Shown here piece by piece: positions 46,441 through 54,025 of a stretch of 64,000 nucleotides of DNA; position 1 is the first letter of the stretch, and each line of letters begins with the position of its first letter. The notes under the pieces are model-generated. The model saw only the letters and a list, made by a program, of their open reading frames with translations, was not told the origin of the DNA and made no database searches. Both the position numbers and the translations under genes were made by a program. Origin of the DNA: Clostridium ganghwense (GTDB lineage Bacteria > Bacillota > Clostridia > Clostridiales > Clostridiaceae). The stretch spans positions 62,001 to 126,000 of the forward strand of contig NZ_JAPQES010000006.1 in assembly GCF_026735165.1 (NCBI RefSeq), in the 5' to 3' direction.

Positions 46441-48438
46441 TTATTTGATCATAATAAACAGACATACTACAAGTACAACAGCAAAAACAAATATAGAATA
46501 AGTTACACTATTCATTTTTCTACTTAATTGTCCAACTTCTTGTTTTACATTTCTAACTACTGGATTGTCTTTTGTAATATATCCTTCTTTTTTACCCATT
46601 GCTACTTGGCCTAATCTAGTAACTGACCCTAATAATGTATTTTCATCCTTAATTTCCATCAAAGTTAATGCCTTAAACCCATCACTGAACAACGTAACAG
46701 TTTTTATAAGCCCAACATCAATGGCTTTTAAAACAACTGAACTAACTCTGAAAATAACTTTCCATGCTGGTTTATACACATGTTTCTCAATATTAAACCA
46801 CTGAAGTGCAGTATTTTCATACCACCAATGTTCTCCACTACCTTTTCTTAGGAACTTTCTTACAAATAATAAATACACAGAAACACCAAGTAAAATTGTA
46901 AAAATTGCTGTCATTACATGAGAACTTGAGTAAAAGTGAGGTTCTACATGATGTAGCTTTCCAAATGGTTCTAATGCCTTCTCTGTAAGCTTTAAAATCT
47001 TATTTGGTTGAATTCCAATATAAATAACTACAGTAGCTAAAATTCCCATTGGGAAAAGAGCATTCTTTGTAATTTTAGCCTTAGCTTCTTCAATATGGTG
47101 GTCACTCTTTTCAACAAATACAGCAACAAATATCTTTAATAAGTATGCTACTGTAAAGCTACTACTGATAGTAAATACTACTTCAGCAATAGTAAACCAA
47201 ATTCCCCCATACATATGGTGAGCCTCTGAAAGAGCAGTATGCAAAAGAGTTTTACCAGTATAACCATTAAAGCCTGGCATACCTATAATAGCAAGCAATC
47301 CTATAAAAAATAAAACTTTAAGTGCTTTCTTATCTCTTCCAAAACCACCAATCTTATTTATACTTAATTCATGCAGTACCATGTAAATAACTCCAGCACT
47401 CATAAATAAAATTCCTTTGAAAATTGCATGGTTAATAACATGATATAAAGTTCCATAAAGAGCTATTGCAGCATGCTCTTTAAGTATTCCTGCAAGACCA
47501 ATACCAACAAGAATATAGCCAATCTGACTCATACTACTATAGGCAAGAATTCGCTTAAGATTTCTTTGAAGCATAGCTAAAAGACCGCCTATAAACATAT
47601 TTAAAAATCCTATAACCAATATTACAGAAGATATAATAAAATCTCCATCCATTATTATATTAACAGTAATCATAATACCAAATATACCTGTCTTAGCAAG
47701 TATAGCTGATAAAATAGTCGTTGCTGGAGTAGGTGCAGCAGTATACGCCTTAGGCAACCATATATGAAGAGGTACCATAGCCGCTTTTACTCCGAAACCT
47801 ATTATAATTAACGCTGATATAAAGTATTTCATATTTCCCATATTTTGTACAGCAAGCTGCAATTGACTTATTTCTAATGTATTTGTGTAATCATATAACA
47901 AGAATAGTCCCATAAGAAGAATCAATCCACCACTAACAGCCATTACTATATAAGAATCTCCAGCTTCATGAGAATATTCATCTTCATCATGAATAACTAA
48001 TGCATATGATGTTAAAGACATTATCTCGAAAAAAGTAAATAGATTTAAAAAATTCTCTGATATAAAAATACCTATTGTACTTCCTAAAGTAAGCATAAAG
48101 AAGAGATAATATCTGTTTCTATTTTTATAGCTTATTAAATACTGTGTTGAGTAAATTGTAACCAAAAACCATATAAATGAAGTAATCCAAACAAATATAT
48201 ATCTGAAAACATCTAATTTTAAATGAAGTCCTGTTCCCATAATATAAGGAACTGATACTTCTATAGTTTGTACTGCAACATATTTGTATAAAAAGGTAAC
48301 CACTGCAAAAGTAATCCCTGTCATTAAAACATTAAAAACATCTCTATATTTTTCTTCTTTTTTCCCTAAAATAAGTCCTACAAAAGCTCCTAATATAGGG
48401 AAAAGCAAAATAAAAATCAATAAATTTCTTGGATTCAT
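46441..48438 (-). CDS. NuoL/MnhD-type antiporter subunit, long form
   Basis: A 665-residue membrane protein of the proton-translocating NuoL/M/N family, ~14-16 helices. Key residues are in FFEIMSLTSYALV (TM5 Glu), GFGVKAAMVPLHIWLPKAYTAAPTPATTILSA (TM7 Lys) and later LKRILAYSSMSQIGYILVGIG. The last ~170 residues add a lateral-helix-like region and a final membrane helix, as in NuoL. It is the third such subunit and the last gene of the Mrp operon. It begins ~14 bp after the preceding gene. Confidence 0.9.
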   Translation of the reverse strand: MNPRNLLIFILLFPILGAFVGLILGKKEEKYRDVFNVLMTGITFAVVTFLYKYVAVQTIEVSVPYIMGTGLHLKLDVFRYIFVWITSFIWFLVTIYSTQYLISYKNRNRYYLFFMLTLGSTIGIFISENFLNLFTFFEIMSLTSYALVIHDEDEYSHEAGDSYIVMAVSGGLILLMGLFLLYDYTNTLEISQLQLAVQNMGNMKYFISALIIIGFGVKAAMVPLHIWLPKAYTAAPTPATTILSAILAKTGIFGIMITVNIIMDGDFIISSVILVIGFLNMFIGGLLAMLQRNLKRILAYSSMSQIGYILVGIGLAGILKEHAAIALYGTLYHVINHAIFKGILFMSAGVIYMVLHELSINKIGGFGRDKKALKVLFFIGLLAIIGMPGFNGYTGKTLLHTALSEAHHMYGGIWFTIAEVVFTISSSFTVAYLLKIFVAVFVEKSDHHIEEAKAKITKNALFPMGILATVVIYIGIQPNKILKLTEKALEPFGKLHHVEPHFYSSSHVMTAIFTILLGVSVYLLFVRKFLRKGSGEHWWYENTALQWFNIEKHVYKPAWKVIFRVSSVVLKAIDVGLIKTVTLFSDGFKALTLMEIKDENTLLGSVTRLGQVAMGKKEGYITKDNPVVRNVKQEVGQLSRKMNSVTYSIFVFAVVLVVCLFIMIK

Positions 48439-48452
48439 ACCCTCACACTCCT

Positions 48453-49901
48453 TTACATCAATTCAACAGCAATTTCTTCTATAAAGGAAATAACTGGATT
48501 TGGAAATAATCCTAAGCAAACAACAATTACTGTTATTGAAACTATAGGAACCAACATTTTCATAGGAGCTTCTTTTACTGTAATTTCTCCTTCTTCTCCT
48601 TTTTTAAAAAATGCAGCTGTTACAATAGGAAGAAGATATAGAGCTGTTAACACCGCACTTACTAATAAAATAGCTGGAAAAAGTATTTTTCCTGCTGAAA
48701 GTCCTCCTAAAGCTAAGTACCATTTACTTACAAAACCATTGCTTGGTGGAATTCCTATAAGCGATATTGATGAAATTGCAAAACACCACATTGTAATAGG
48801 CATCTGTTTTCCAATTCCTTTTATCTGACCAATTTCTGTTTTATGAGTTGTATACATAATAGCTCCAACACAGAAAAACAGGGTTATTTTTATAACCGCA
48901 TGATTTATCATATGAAGAAGTCCTCCAACAAAAGCCTCTTTGTTTAAAAGCACTATACCCAGTAATATATATCCTAATTGACTTACCGTTGAATAAGCTA
49001 GTCTCTTTTTTAAATTCTCTTGATGTAATGCTAAAAAAGACCCTAAAAGAATTGTTATAACAATAAATATACTCATATATATATTTCCTTTTGTATCTTT
49101 TATAACATCTGCTCCTACTACAAAATAACTCATTCTTATAAGAGCAAATACACCAGATTTCACAACTGCAACTGCATGTAAAAGCGAACTTACTGGAGTT
49201 GGTGCAACCATTGCTCCTGGTAGCCATGAATGAAATGGAACCAACGCTGATTTAACTCCAAATCCAAGAAACATACTAATATAAATGGCAAGAAATATTT
49301 TCATATTTCCATTTTGAATCCCTGATAATATACCACCTGGAATAAAATTAAGATTTTTTGTAACACTGTAACATAAAATCATTCCAAGTAAAACCAAAGT
49401 TGCTCCTCCAAAGGAATAAATAAGATATTTTCTTCCACTCTTCAAAGCTTGTTTTGTTCCTGAATGAATAACTAATGGAAATGTAGCTAACGTAAGTAAT
49501 TCATAAAAAATATACAATGTAATTAAATTTCCTGCAAAAGCTATTCCCATTGTAATTCCTAAAGTTAAAGTAAAAAAGATAAAAAACCTATCTTCCTTGC
49601 CTTCGTGCTTCATATATTCCATAGAATAAAATGTAGTAAATATCCATAATACTGACACCAATACAGAAAATAATATAGACATCTTATCTACTTTGAAATA
49701 TATATCTAAAAATTCATTAAATTTAAATAAATGTACATTAGCTTCTCCTGAAAAATGAAAAATTCTATTTATTAAGATCAGATTTAGGATAACTCCTGTT
49801 ATTACCAATCCATTTCTTTCTTTTTCATTAAAATTCATAACCGCCAAAACAACGGCTAAAAAAGCGGGAAAAAAAATTGGAAGTAAAATTATCGTATTCA
49901 A
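48453..49901 (-). CDS. NuoM/N-like antiporter subunit
   Basis: A 482-residue membrane protein of the same family. It has YELLTLATFPLVIHSG, GFGVKSALVPFHSWLPGAMVAPTPVSSLLHAVAVVKSG and LAYSTVSQLGYILLGI. The ion-pathway Glu and Lys residues are kept, so it could move H+ or Na+. It lies 15 bp after mnhD. Confidence 0.9.
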   Translation of the reverse strand: MNTIILLPIFFPAFLAVVLAVMNFNEKERNGLVITGVILNLILINRIFHFSGEANVHLFKFNEFLDIYFKVDKMSILFSVLVSVLWIFTTFYSMEYMKHEGKEDRFFIFFTLTLGITMGIAFAGNLITLYIFYELLTLATFPLVIHSGTKQALKSGRKYLIYSFGGATLVLLGMILCYSVTKNLNFIPGGILSGIQNGNMKIFLAIYISMFLGFGVKSALVPFHSWLPGAMVAPTPVSSLLHAVAVVKSGVFALIRMSYFVVGADVIKDTKGNIYMSIFIVITILLGSFLALHQENLKKRLAYSTVSQLGYILLGIVLLNKEAFVGGLLHMINHAVIKITLFFCVGAIMYTTHKTEIGQIKGIGKQMPITMWCFAISSISLIGIPPSNGFVSKWYLALGGLSAGKILFPAILLVSAVLTALYLLPIVTAAFFKKGEEGEITVKEAPMKMLVPIVSITVIVVCLGLFPNPVISFIEEIAVELM

Positions 49902-49916
49902 TTTACGCGCCTCCTT

Positions 49917-51386
49917 CTACACTATTCCTGCTTCAATAAGTTTTATAATACTTCTTGAAACAAATCCAACACCAATCATTGCTGCAATCAACATAATTAC
50001 TGGAAATAGTTCTTTTAAAGGCTTGCTTTTTGATTTATACACTTTGCCTTCTAAATTTTCTTCCCCGAAAAATCCATTTATTATAATTGGAAAATAATAT
50101 ACAGCATTTAACAAACTACTAATTAGGATAAAAGCAACTAAAATGGGCTTATCTGCTCTAATACTTGCTAAAGCCAAATACCATTTGCTAACAAATCCTG
50201 GTAATACAGGTATTCCTACCATAGACAACGACCCTATAAAGAAAAGTCCTAATGTAAATGGCATTTCTTTCCCAATTCCCTTTAACTCGTAGGTTTTCTT
50301 ATGTCCAGTTTTCTCAATCATAGCTCCAACTGATAAAAACAGTGCTGATTTTGTAACCGCATGGCCAACCATATGAAAAACAGCTAATGCAACACCAGCC
50401 TCAGTTCCAAGACCAATTCCTAAGAATATATATCCCATCTGCGCTACACTTGAATAGGCTATTACACGTTTAATTTCCTTTTGGAATATAGCAAATACAG
50501 ATCCCATGATCATTCCTACGATTCCCATAACCATTATAATATTTAAAACTGGGAATTGCCTTATAATATCAATTCCAAAAGCTCTATATAAAACCTTAAT
50601 TAGCAATAATACAAAAGCTTTTAAAACTAGAGATGAAAGCAATGCACTTGAAGATGTAGGTGCACTTGAGTGAGCATCTGGAAGCCATGTATGCAGCAGG
50701 AACATTGCACTTTTAACTCCAAGTCCTATAGTAAACAACGCCATTGTTATCAATATTACGTTTGGATAATTAGTATAATTTTTTAATAAAGCTTCATGTA
50801 TATAAGCTATATTTAATTGTCCTGTAATAGAATATAAAAATGCAATTCCCATTAGTACAAGTCCAGAACCTAAGCAGCTCATTATTAAATATTTTATTGT
50901 TGCCTTTATATTTTCTTTCTTATCTTTTATTACAATTATTCCACAAGAAGCTAACGTTGCTACCTCTATAAATACAAAGCTGTTAAACAAATCATTTGTA
51001 TATACAATGCCAAGTAAAGCACCAATTAAAATATTTACTAATAGATAATACAAAGATATTCTATTTTCTTTTATATCTTTATCAATGCTGTAAATTGAAT
51101 ACCATATAATCATACTTGCTACAAATGTAAATAGCACTCCCATTATAGCTTCAATATTTCCTATATAAAATTCAATTCCAAAAGGTGCTCCAAAATGTCC
51201 TACCGTATAAAGAAACTTTCCATGATTTAAAACATATATCAAATTAATTATAGAAAGAACAAATGCTCCAAGCATTGAAGTCAAACTTATTCCTTTTACA
51301 ATGTTTTTCTTATTTATTATCGGCATAGTAAAAGACGTTACAAATAAAATTAGTATAACCATCAGAGGAAAACTTTTGATAATCAT
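49917..51386 (-). CDS. mnhD: Mrp/Mnh antiporter subunit D
   Basis: A 489-residue NuoN/MrpD-like subunit. It has VFIEVATLASCGIIVI (TM5 Glu), GLGVKSAMFLLHTWLPDAHSSAPTSSSALLSSLVLKA (TM7 Lys) and VIAYSSVAQMGYIFLGIG. It follows mnhC by 2 bp, the standard C-D order. It is a core ion-translocating part of the Na+(Li+,K+)/H+ antiporter complex. Confidence 0.92.
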   Translation of the reverse strand: MIIKSFPLMVILILFVTSFTMPIINKKNIVKGISLTSMLGAFVLSIINLIYVLNHGKFLYTVGHFGAPFGIEFYIGNIEAIMGVLFTFVASMIIWYSIYSIDKDIKENRISLYYLLVNILIGALLGIVYTNDLFNSFVFIEVATLASCGIIVIKDKKENIKATIKYLIMSCLGSGLVLMGIAFLYSITGQLNIAYIHEALLKNYTNYPNVILITMALFTIGLGVKSAMFLLHTWLPDAHSSAPTSSSALLSSLVLKAFVLLLIKVLYRAFGIDIIRQFPVLNIIMVMGIVGMIMGSVFAIFQKEIKRVIAYSSVAQMGYIFLGIGLGTEAGVALAVFHMVGHAVTKSALFLSVGAMIEKTGHKKTYELKGIGKEMPFTLGLFFIGSLSMVGIPVLPGFVSKWYLALASIRADKPILVAFILISSLLNAVYYFPIIINGFFGEENLEGKVYKSKSKPLKELFPVIMLIAAMIGVGFVSRSIIKLIEAGIV

Positions 51387-51388
51387 AT

Positions 51389-51751
51389 CTATCCATCTCC
51401 TTTTCTTAAAATTTCATCTAATTCAATAGTTCCATAAGCTTCATTCAACTTAACAGTTAATGCAAGTGCAAAAGCTGTTGTACTAACCGCTACAACTATT
51501 CCTGTTAGCATAAGCCCTGTAGGAATAGGATTTATATATGCGTGAACTCCCTTATATCCATCCACAATTATAGGTGCCTCTTTTCCATGTATATAACCTT
51601 TGGCTATAAAAAATAAAAAAACAGCTGTATCCATAATATTCATTCCTATTATTTTCTTTATTAAATTATTGTGTAGTAGTAATATTGCAAATCCTATTCC
51701 AAATAATATTATTGCCTCTGTTTCATAATAATTATTTAATAATCCTTCCAT
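51389..51751 (-). CDS. mnhC: Mrp/Mnh antiporter subunit C
   Basis: A 120-residue, three-helix NuoK-like subunit. It has NLIKKIIGMNIMDTAVFLFFI and PIPTGLMLTGIVVAVSTTAFALAL, the hallmark of MrpC. The small loop of ~20 polar residues after helix 2 is typical. It starts next to mnhB with no gap. Confidence 0.93.
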   Translation of the reverse strand: MEGLLNNYYETEAIILFGIGFAILLLHNNLIKKIIGMNIMDTAVFLFFIAKGYIHGKEAPIIVDGYKGVHAYINPIPTGLMLTGIVVAVSTTAFALALTVKLNEAYGTIELDEILRKGDG

Positions 51752-52171
51752 TTAAATTTCTCCTTCATCAAATAAACTGTAAAAAAAGTATATTGTTATT
51801 GCCACAATAATTCCAACTAATATATTTAATGGTAATAAATATCCTCCACTTAATATATTCCCTGGAGTTCCAAGCGGTGGCTGAGGCAGTGGAAGATGAC
51901 TTCCCCCTGTTATAAAGCTATACCCCTTTAACAAACCATAAAGAATTATTGAAGTACAAATACAGTTAGTTAAAGTTTTATATTTTAATTTCTTTTTTGC
52001 CTCTTCTCCACCGTAAACTATCCTAAATAGTATAAGACTAGCTCCAATAACAGTTCCTCCTGCAAATCCGCCTCCTGGACTTAAATGTCCATGAAAAATA
52101 ATATATATTCCAAAAATCTGTATAAAAGGAATAACTATTTTACTTATTTCCTTTAAAATTGTATCTTTCAT
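51752..52171 (-). CDS. mnhB: Mrp/Mnh antiporter subunit B
   Basis: A 139-residue membrane protein. The motif IFHGHLSPGGGFAGGTVIGAS is the conserved MrpB/MbhF signature. Four helices are predicted. It begins ~18 bp after the MbhE-like gene. Confidence 0.94.
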   Translation of the reverse strand: MKDTILKEISKIVIPFIQIFGIYIIFHGHLSPGGGFAGGTVIGASLILFRIVYGGEEAKKKLKYKTLTNCICTSIILYGLLKGYSFITGGSHLPLPQPPLGTPGNILSGGYLLPLNILVGIIVAITIYFFYSLFDEGEI

Positions 52172-52189
52172 AAAACCGCTCCTATTGAT

Positions 52190-52480
52190 TTATTTTAATT
52201 CTTCTTTCTCTTCATCTTTCTTTAATAAAATAATTACAGTAATGGATGCAGTAAATAAAACACTTGCCTCAACAAAGGTATCAAAGGCACGATAATCCAA
52301 AATGATACCTGTTACAATATTAGTAGCACCAGTATCTTTAGTTGTATTTTCTATATAGTATTTAGCAACTTCATTATTTGCTGGATTGTTGATATCTCCA
52401 AATCTCGGCAATTCATTAACCCCTAAAAGCAAAATAGTAATTAAACTCATTGAAATTATAAATGCAATTAACTTCTTCAT
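52190..52480 (-). CDS. MbhE-like subunit (MrpA C-terminal part)
   Basis: A 96-residue protein with two helices flanking an extracellular stretch (DINNPANNEVAKYYIENTTKDTGATNIVTGIILDYRAFDTFVEASVLF). The motif 'NIVT.ILLDYRAFDT.gEa.Vl' is diagnostic of the segment that in canonical MrpA follows the DUF4040 region, and of archaeal MbhE. Here it is a separate gene, overlapping its neighbour by 4 bp. Confidence 0.85.
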   Translation of the reverse strand: MKKLIAFIISMSLITILLLGVNELPRFGDINNPANNEVAKYYIENTTKDTGATNIVTGIILDYRAFDTFVEASVLFTASITVIILLKKDEEKEELK

Positions 52481-52731
52481 TTTTTTACTCCTTTAATTCT
52501 TTTTAATGTAATTATAAATAATAAGGTTGTAATTCCTGCTCCAACAGCTGCTTCTGTAATTGCTACATCAGGAGCATTTAGCTGTTGCCACAAAATAGCC
52601 ATTATTAAGCTATATACCATAAATACAATAATTGCAGAAAGTAAATTTTTTATTGAAGAAACTGCAATAGCTGATCCTATCAAAAATAGAAGCATAATAA
52701 TACTAAATACTTTCATTTTCACTGACACCAT
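52477..52731 (-). CDS. MbhD-like subunit (DUF4040, MrpA C-terminal part)
   Basis: An 84-residue three-helix protein with LLSAIIVFMVYSLIMAILWQQLNAPDVAITEAAVGAGITTLLFI. The APDVA-TEA-VGAG motif is the DUF4040/MbhD signature, normally fused within MrpA. It overlaps mnhG by 29 bp and the next gene by 4 bp. Confidence 0.9.
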   Translation of the reverse strand: MVSVKMKVFSIIMLLFLIGSAIAVSSIKNLLSAIIVFMVYSLIMAILWQQLNAPDVAITEAAVGAGITTLLFIITLKRIKGVKK

Positions 52732-53023
52732 CCTTTAACTTTTCTTTCTTATCATTCTCATGTTTTACCTTTACTATCAGATGTGTAGCTGTTGGATTAG
52801 TAATCCATATAAATACTATAATAAGCAAAAGCTTTAAGCTAACTATATTTAACCCATTATAGATTATAAGAGCAGTTAAAGATAATATTGCTCCCAACGT
52901 ATCGCATTTTGCCGCGCTATGTGCTCTTGTATAAATATCTGGGAATCTTAAAATTCCAACTGTTCCAACCATAAAGAAGAACAATCCGCCCATAAGGAAA
53001 ATCCCCACAATAATCGTTTTCAT
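52703..53023 (-). CDS. mnhG: Mrp/Mnh antiporter subunit G
   Basis: A 106-residue, three-helix subunit with the typical GTVGILRFPDIYTRAHSAAKCDTLGAIL motif and ITNPTATHLI. The C-terminal ~20 residues are charged and overlap the start of the next gene. Confidence 0.94.
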   Translation of the reverse strand: MKTIIVGIFLMGGLFFFMVGTVGILRFPDIYTRAHSAAKCDTLGAILSLTALIIYNGLNIVSLKLLLIIVFIWITNPTATHLIVKVKHENDKKEKLKDGVSENESI

Positions 53024-53036
53024 TTAATTACCCCTC

Positions 53037-53288
53037 CTAAATTTTAACGAACTTTGATATAACAATAGATGCAATAAAGCTTATTAAAGCATAAACTAGT
53101 GCTACATCAATAAAATAAGTTTCATGTAATATAAAAGACACTATAAGAATTAAAACAATTGTTTTTGTTCCTACAACATTTATAGCCACCAATCTATCAG
53201 CTGCACTTGGTCCTTTAACAGCTCTAAACATACATAAGAAAATAGTTGCTGATAAAAACAAGATTGCAAAAGTTAATAATTTTATCAT
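53037..53288 (-). CDS. mnhF: Mrp/Mnh antiporter subunit F
   Basis: An 83-residue, three-helix MrpF protein. The motif RAVKGPSAADRLVAINVVGTKTIVLI is conserved across the family. It follows mnhE by 4 bp. Confidence 0.94.
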   Translation of the reverse strand: MIKLLTFAILFLSATIFLCMFRAVKGPSAADRLVAINVVGTKTIVLILIVSFILHETYFIDVALVYALISFIASIVISKFVKI

Positions 53289-53292
53289 TATC

Positions 53293-53763
53293 TTATCCCT
53301 CTACTTTCAAAAGAATTTTTTCAAACTTGGAATCTAACAAGCCATCTATATACTCTTTGTCTAAACAATGAACAGTAAGCATGTTATTTTCCATAGAAAC
53401 TGTAATGGTACCTGGCGTTAGAGTAATAGAATTTGCAAGCATTGTTCTACAAAATTCAGATTCTAATTTTGTTTGAAATGTTACTACATCAGGTGAAATA
53501 TTTATGTTTGGACTTAATACAATCTTTGCAACATTGAAATTTGCTATAAATACTTCTTTTATTAATACCCATACATATTCAGTCCAATATCGCAACTTCT
53601 TAAAAAAATAACCTTGCTTATTATTTTTTAGAGATAAAAAGTTTTTATTTAAAAGAGCTACAGCTAAACATAAAATACTACCTATAATTATCGTTTCTAT
53701 ACTTTTGTTTTCACATAGTATTATCCAAAACACTATATACAATAAAATAACTTCATATATCAT
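53293..53763 (-). CDS. mnhE: Mrp/Mnh antiporter subunit E
   Basis: A 156-residue MrpE protein: two N-terminal helices, then a cytoplasmic domain containing the signature LANSITLTPGTITVSMENNMLTVHCL. It is first in the ten-gene operon, ~40 bp downstream of a sigma-54 promoter, with SD AAAGGAGG. The operon order (E, F, G, split A, B, C, D) matches archaeal Mbh modules rather than the usual A-to-G order. Confidence 0.93.
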   Translation of the reverse strand: MIYEVILLYIVFWIILCENKSIETIIIGSILCLAVALLNKNFLSLKNNKQGYFFKKLRYWTEYVWVLIKEVFIANFNVAKIVLSPNINISPDVVTFQTKLESEFCRTMLANSITLTPGTITVSMENNMLTVHCLDKEYIDGLLDSKFEKILLKVEG

Positions 53764-53801
53764 TTTAAATACCTCCTTTACTTGTTACACAAACCTTATT
53801 A

Positions 53802-53819
53802 AAGCAATATTCATGCCAA
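53802..53819 (-). promoter_or_regulatory. Sigma-54 promoter of the Mrp antiporter operon
   Basis: On the minus strand, TTGGCATGAATATTGCTT matches TGGCAYG-N4-TTGCW. The GG (53817-53816) and GC (53805-53804) doublets are 12 bp apart. The start should lie near 53792, ~29 nt before the mnhE ATG. No competing sigma-A promoter is clear. Confidence 0.9.
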
Positions 53820-53891
53820 TTTTAATATTTATTTTAGTTTTGCCCTTCAACCATTGATTTTACTTACATTCATTAATTATTTTATTATGTA

Positions 53892-53926
53892 TAAAAAAAA
53901 AGAGATTGCATAATTTTTGCAATCAC
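53892..53926 (-). terminator. Terminator of the AcoR-like activator gene
   Basis: GATTGCA and TGCAATC form a stem followed by TCTTTTTTTTTAT on the minus strand. It lies between the activator gene and the sigma-54 promoter, so the antiporter operon is a separate transcript. Confidence 0.85.
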
Positions 53927-53935
53927 CCGACAAAG

Positions 53936-54014
53936 TGTTTCGATATGAAACGCTTTCTTTATTTTTCCTTAATATAAGTGTTTCATATTGACTCATGTGT
54001 TTCATTTTGATACA
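53936..54014 (-). promoter_or_regulatory. Candidate enhancer sites (three) for the AcoR-like activator
   Basis: Three sites share TGTTTC-N5-GAxxCx: TGTTTC-GATAT-GAAACG (53936-53952), TGTTTC-ATATT-GACTCA (53979-53995) and TGTTTC-ATTTT-GATACA (53998-54014). The first is a nearly perfect inverted repeat. They lie about 150-215 bp upstream of the predicted sigma-54 start and just after the activator gene. Confidence 0.72.
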
Positions 54015-54025
54015 TTTTCTTTCTT

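Noticed and set aside
48841-49227. 128-residue Cys/Ser-rich minus-strand ORF
   Set aside because: It is a second-frame shadow inside a conserved NuoM-like antiporter gene.
46441-53763. Membrane-bound hydrogenase (Mbh) operon
   Set aside because: Gene order resembles Mbh, but no hydrogenase or ferredoxin-like subunits follow; the operon ends at a terminator. It is called an Mrp-type antiporter.
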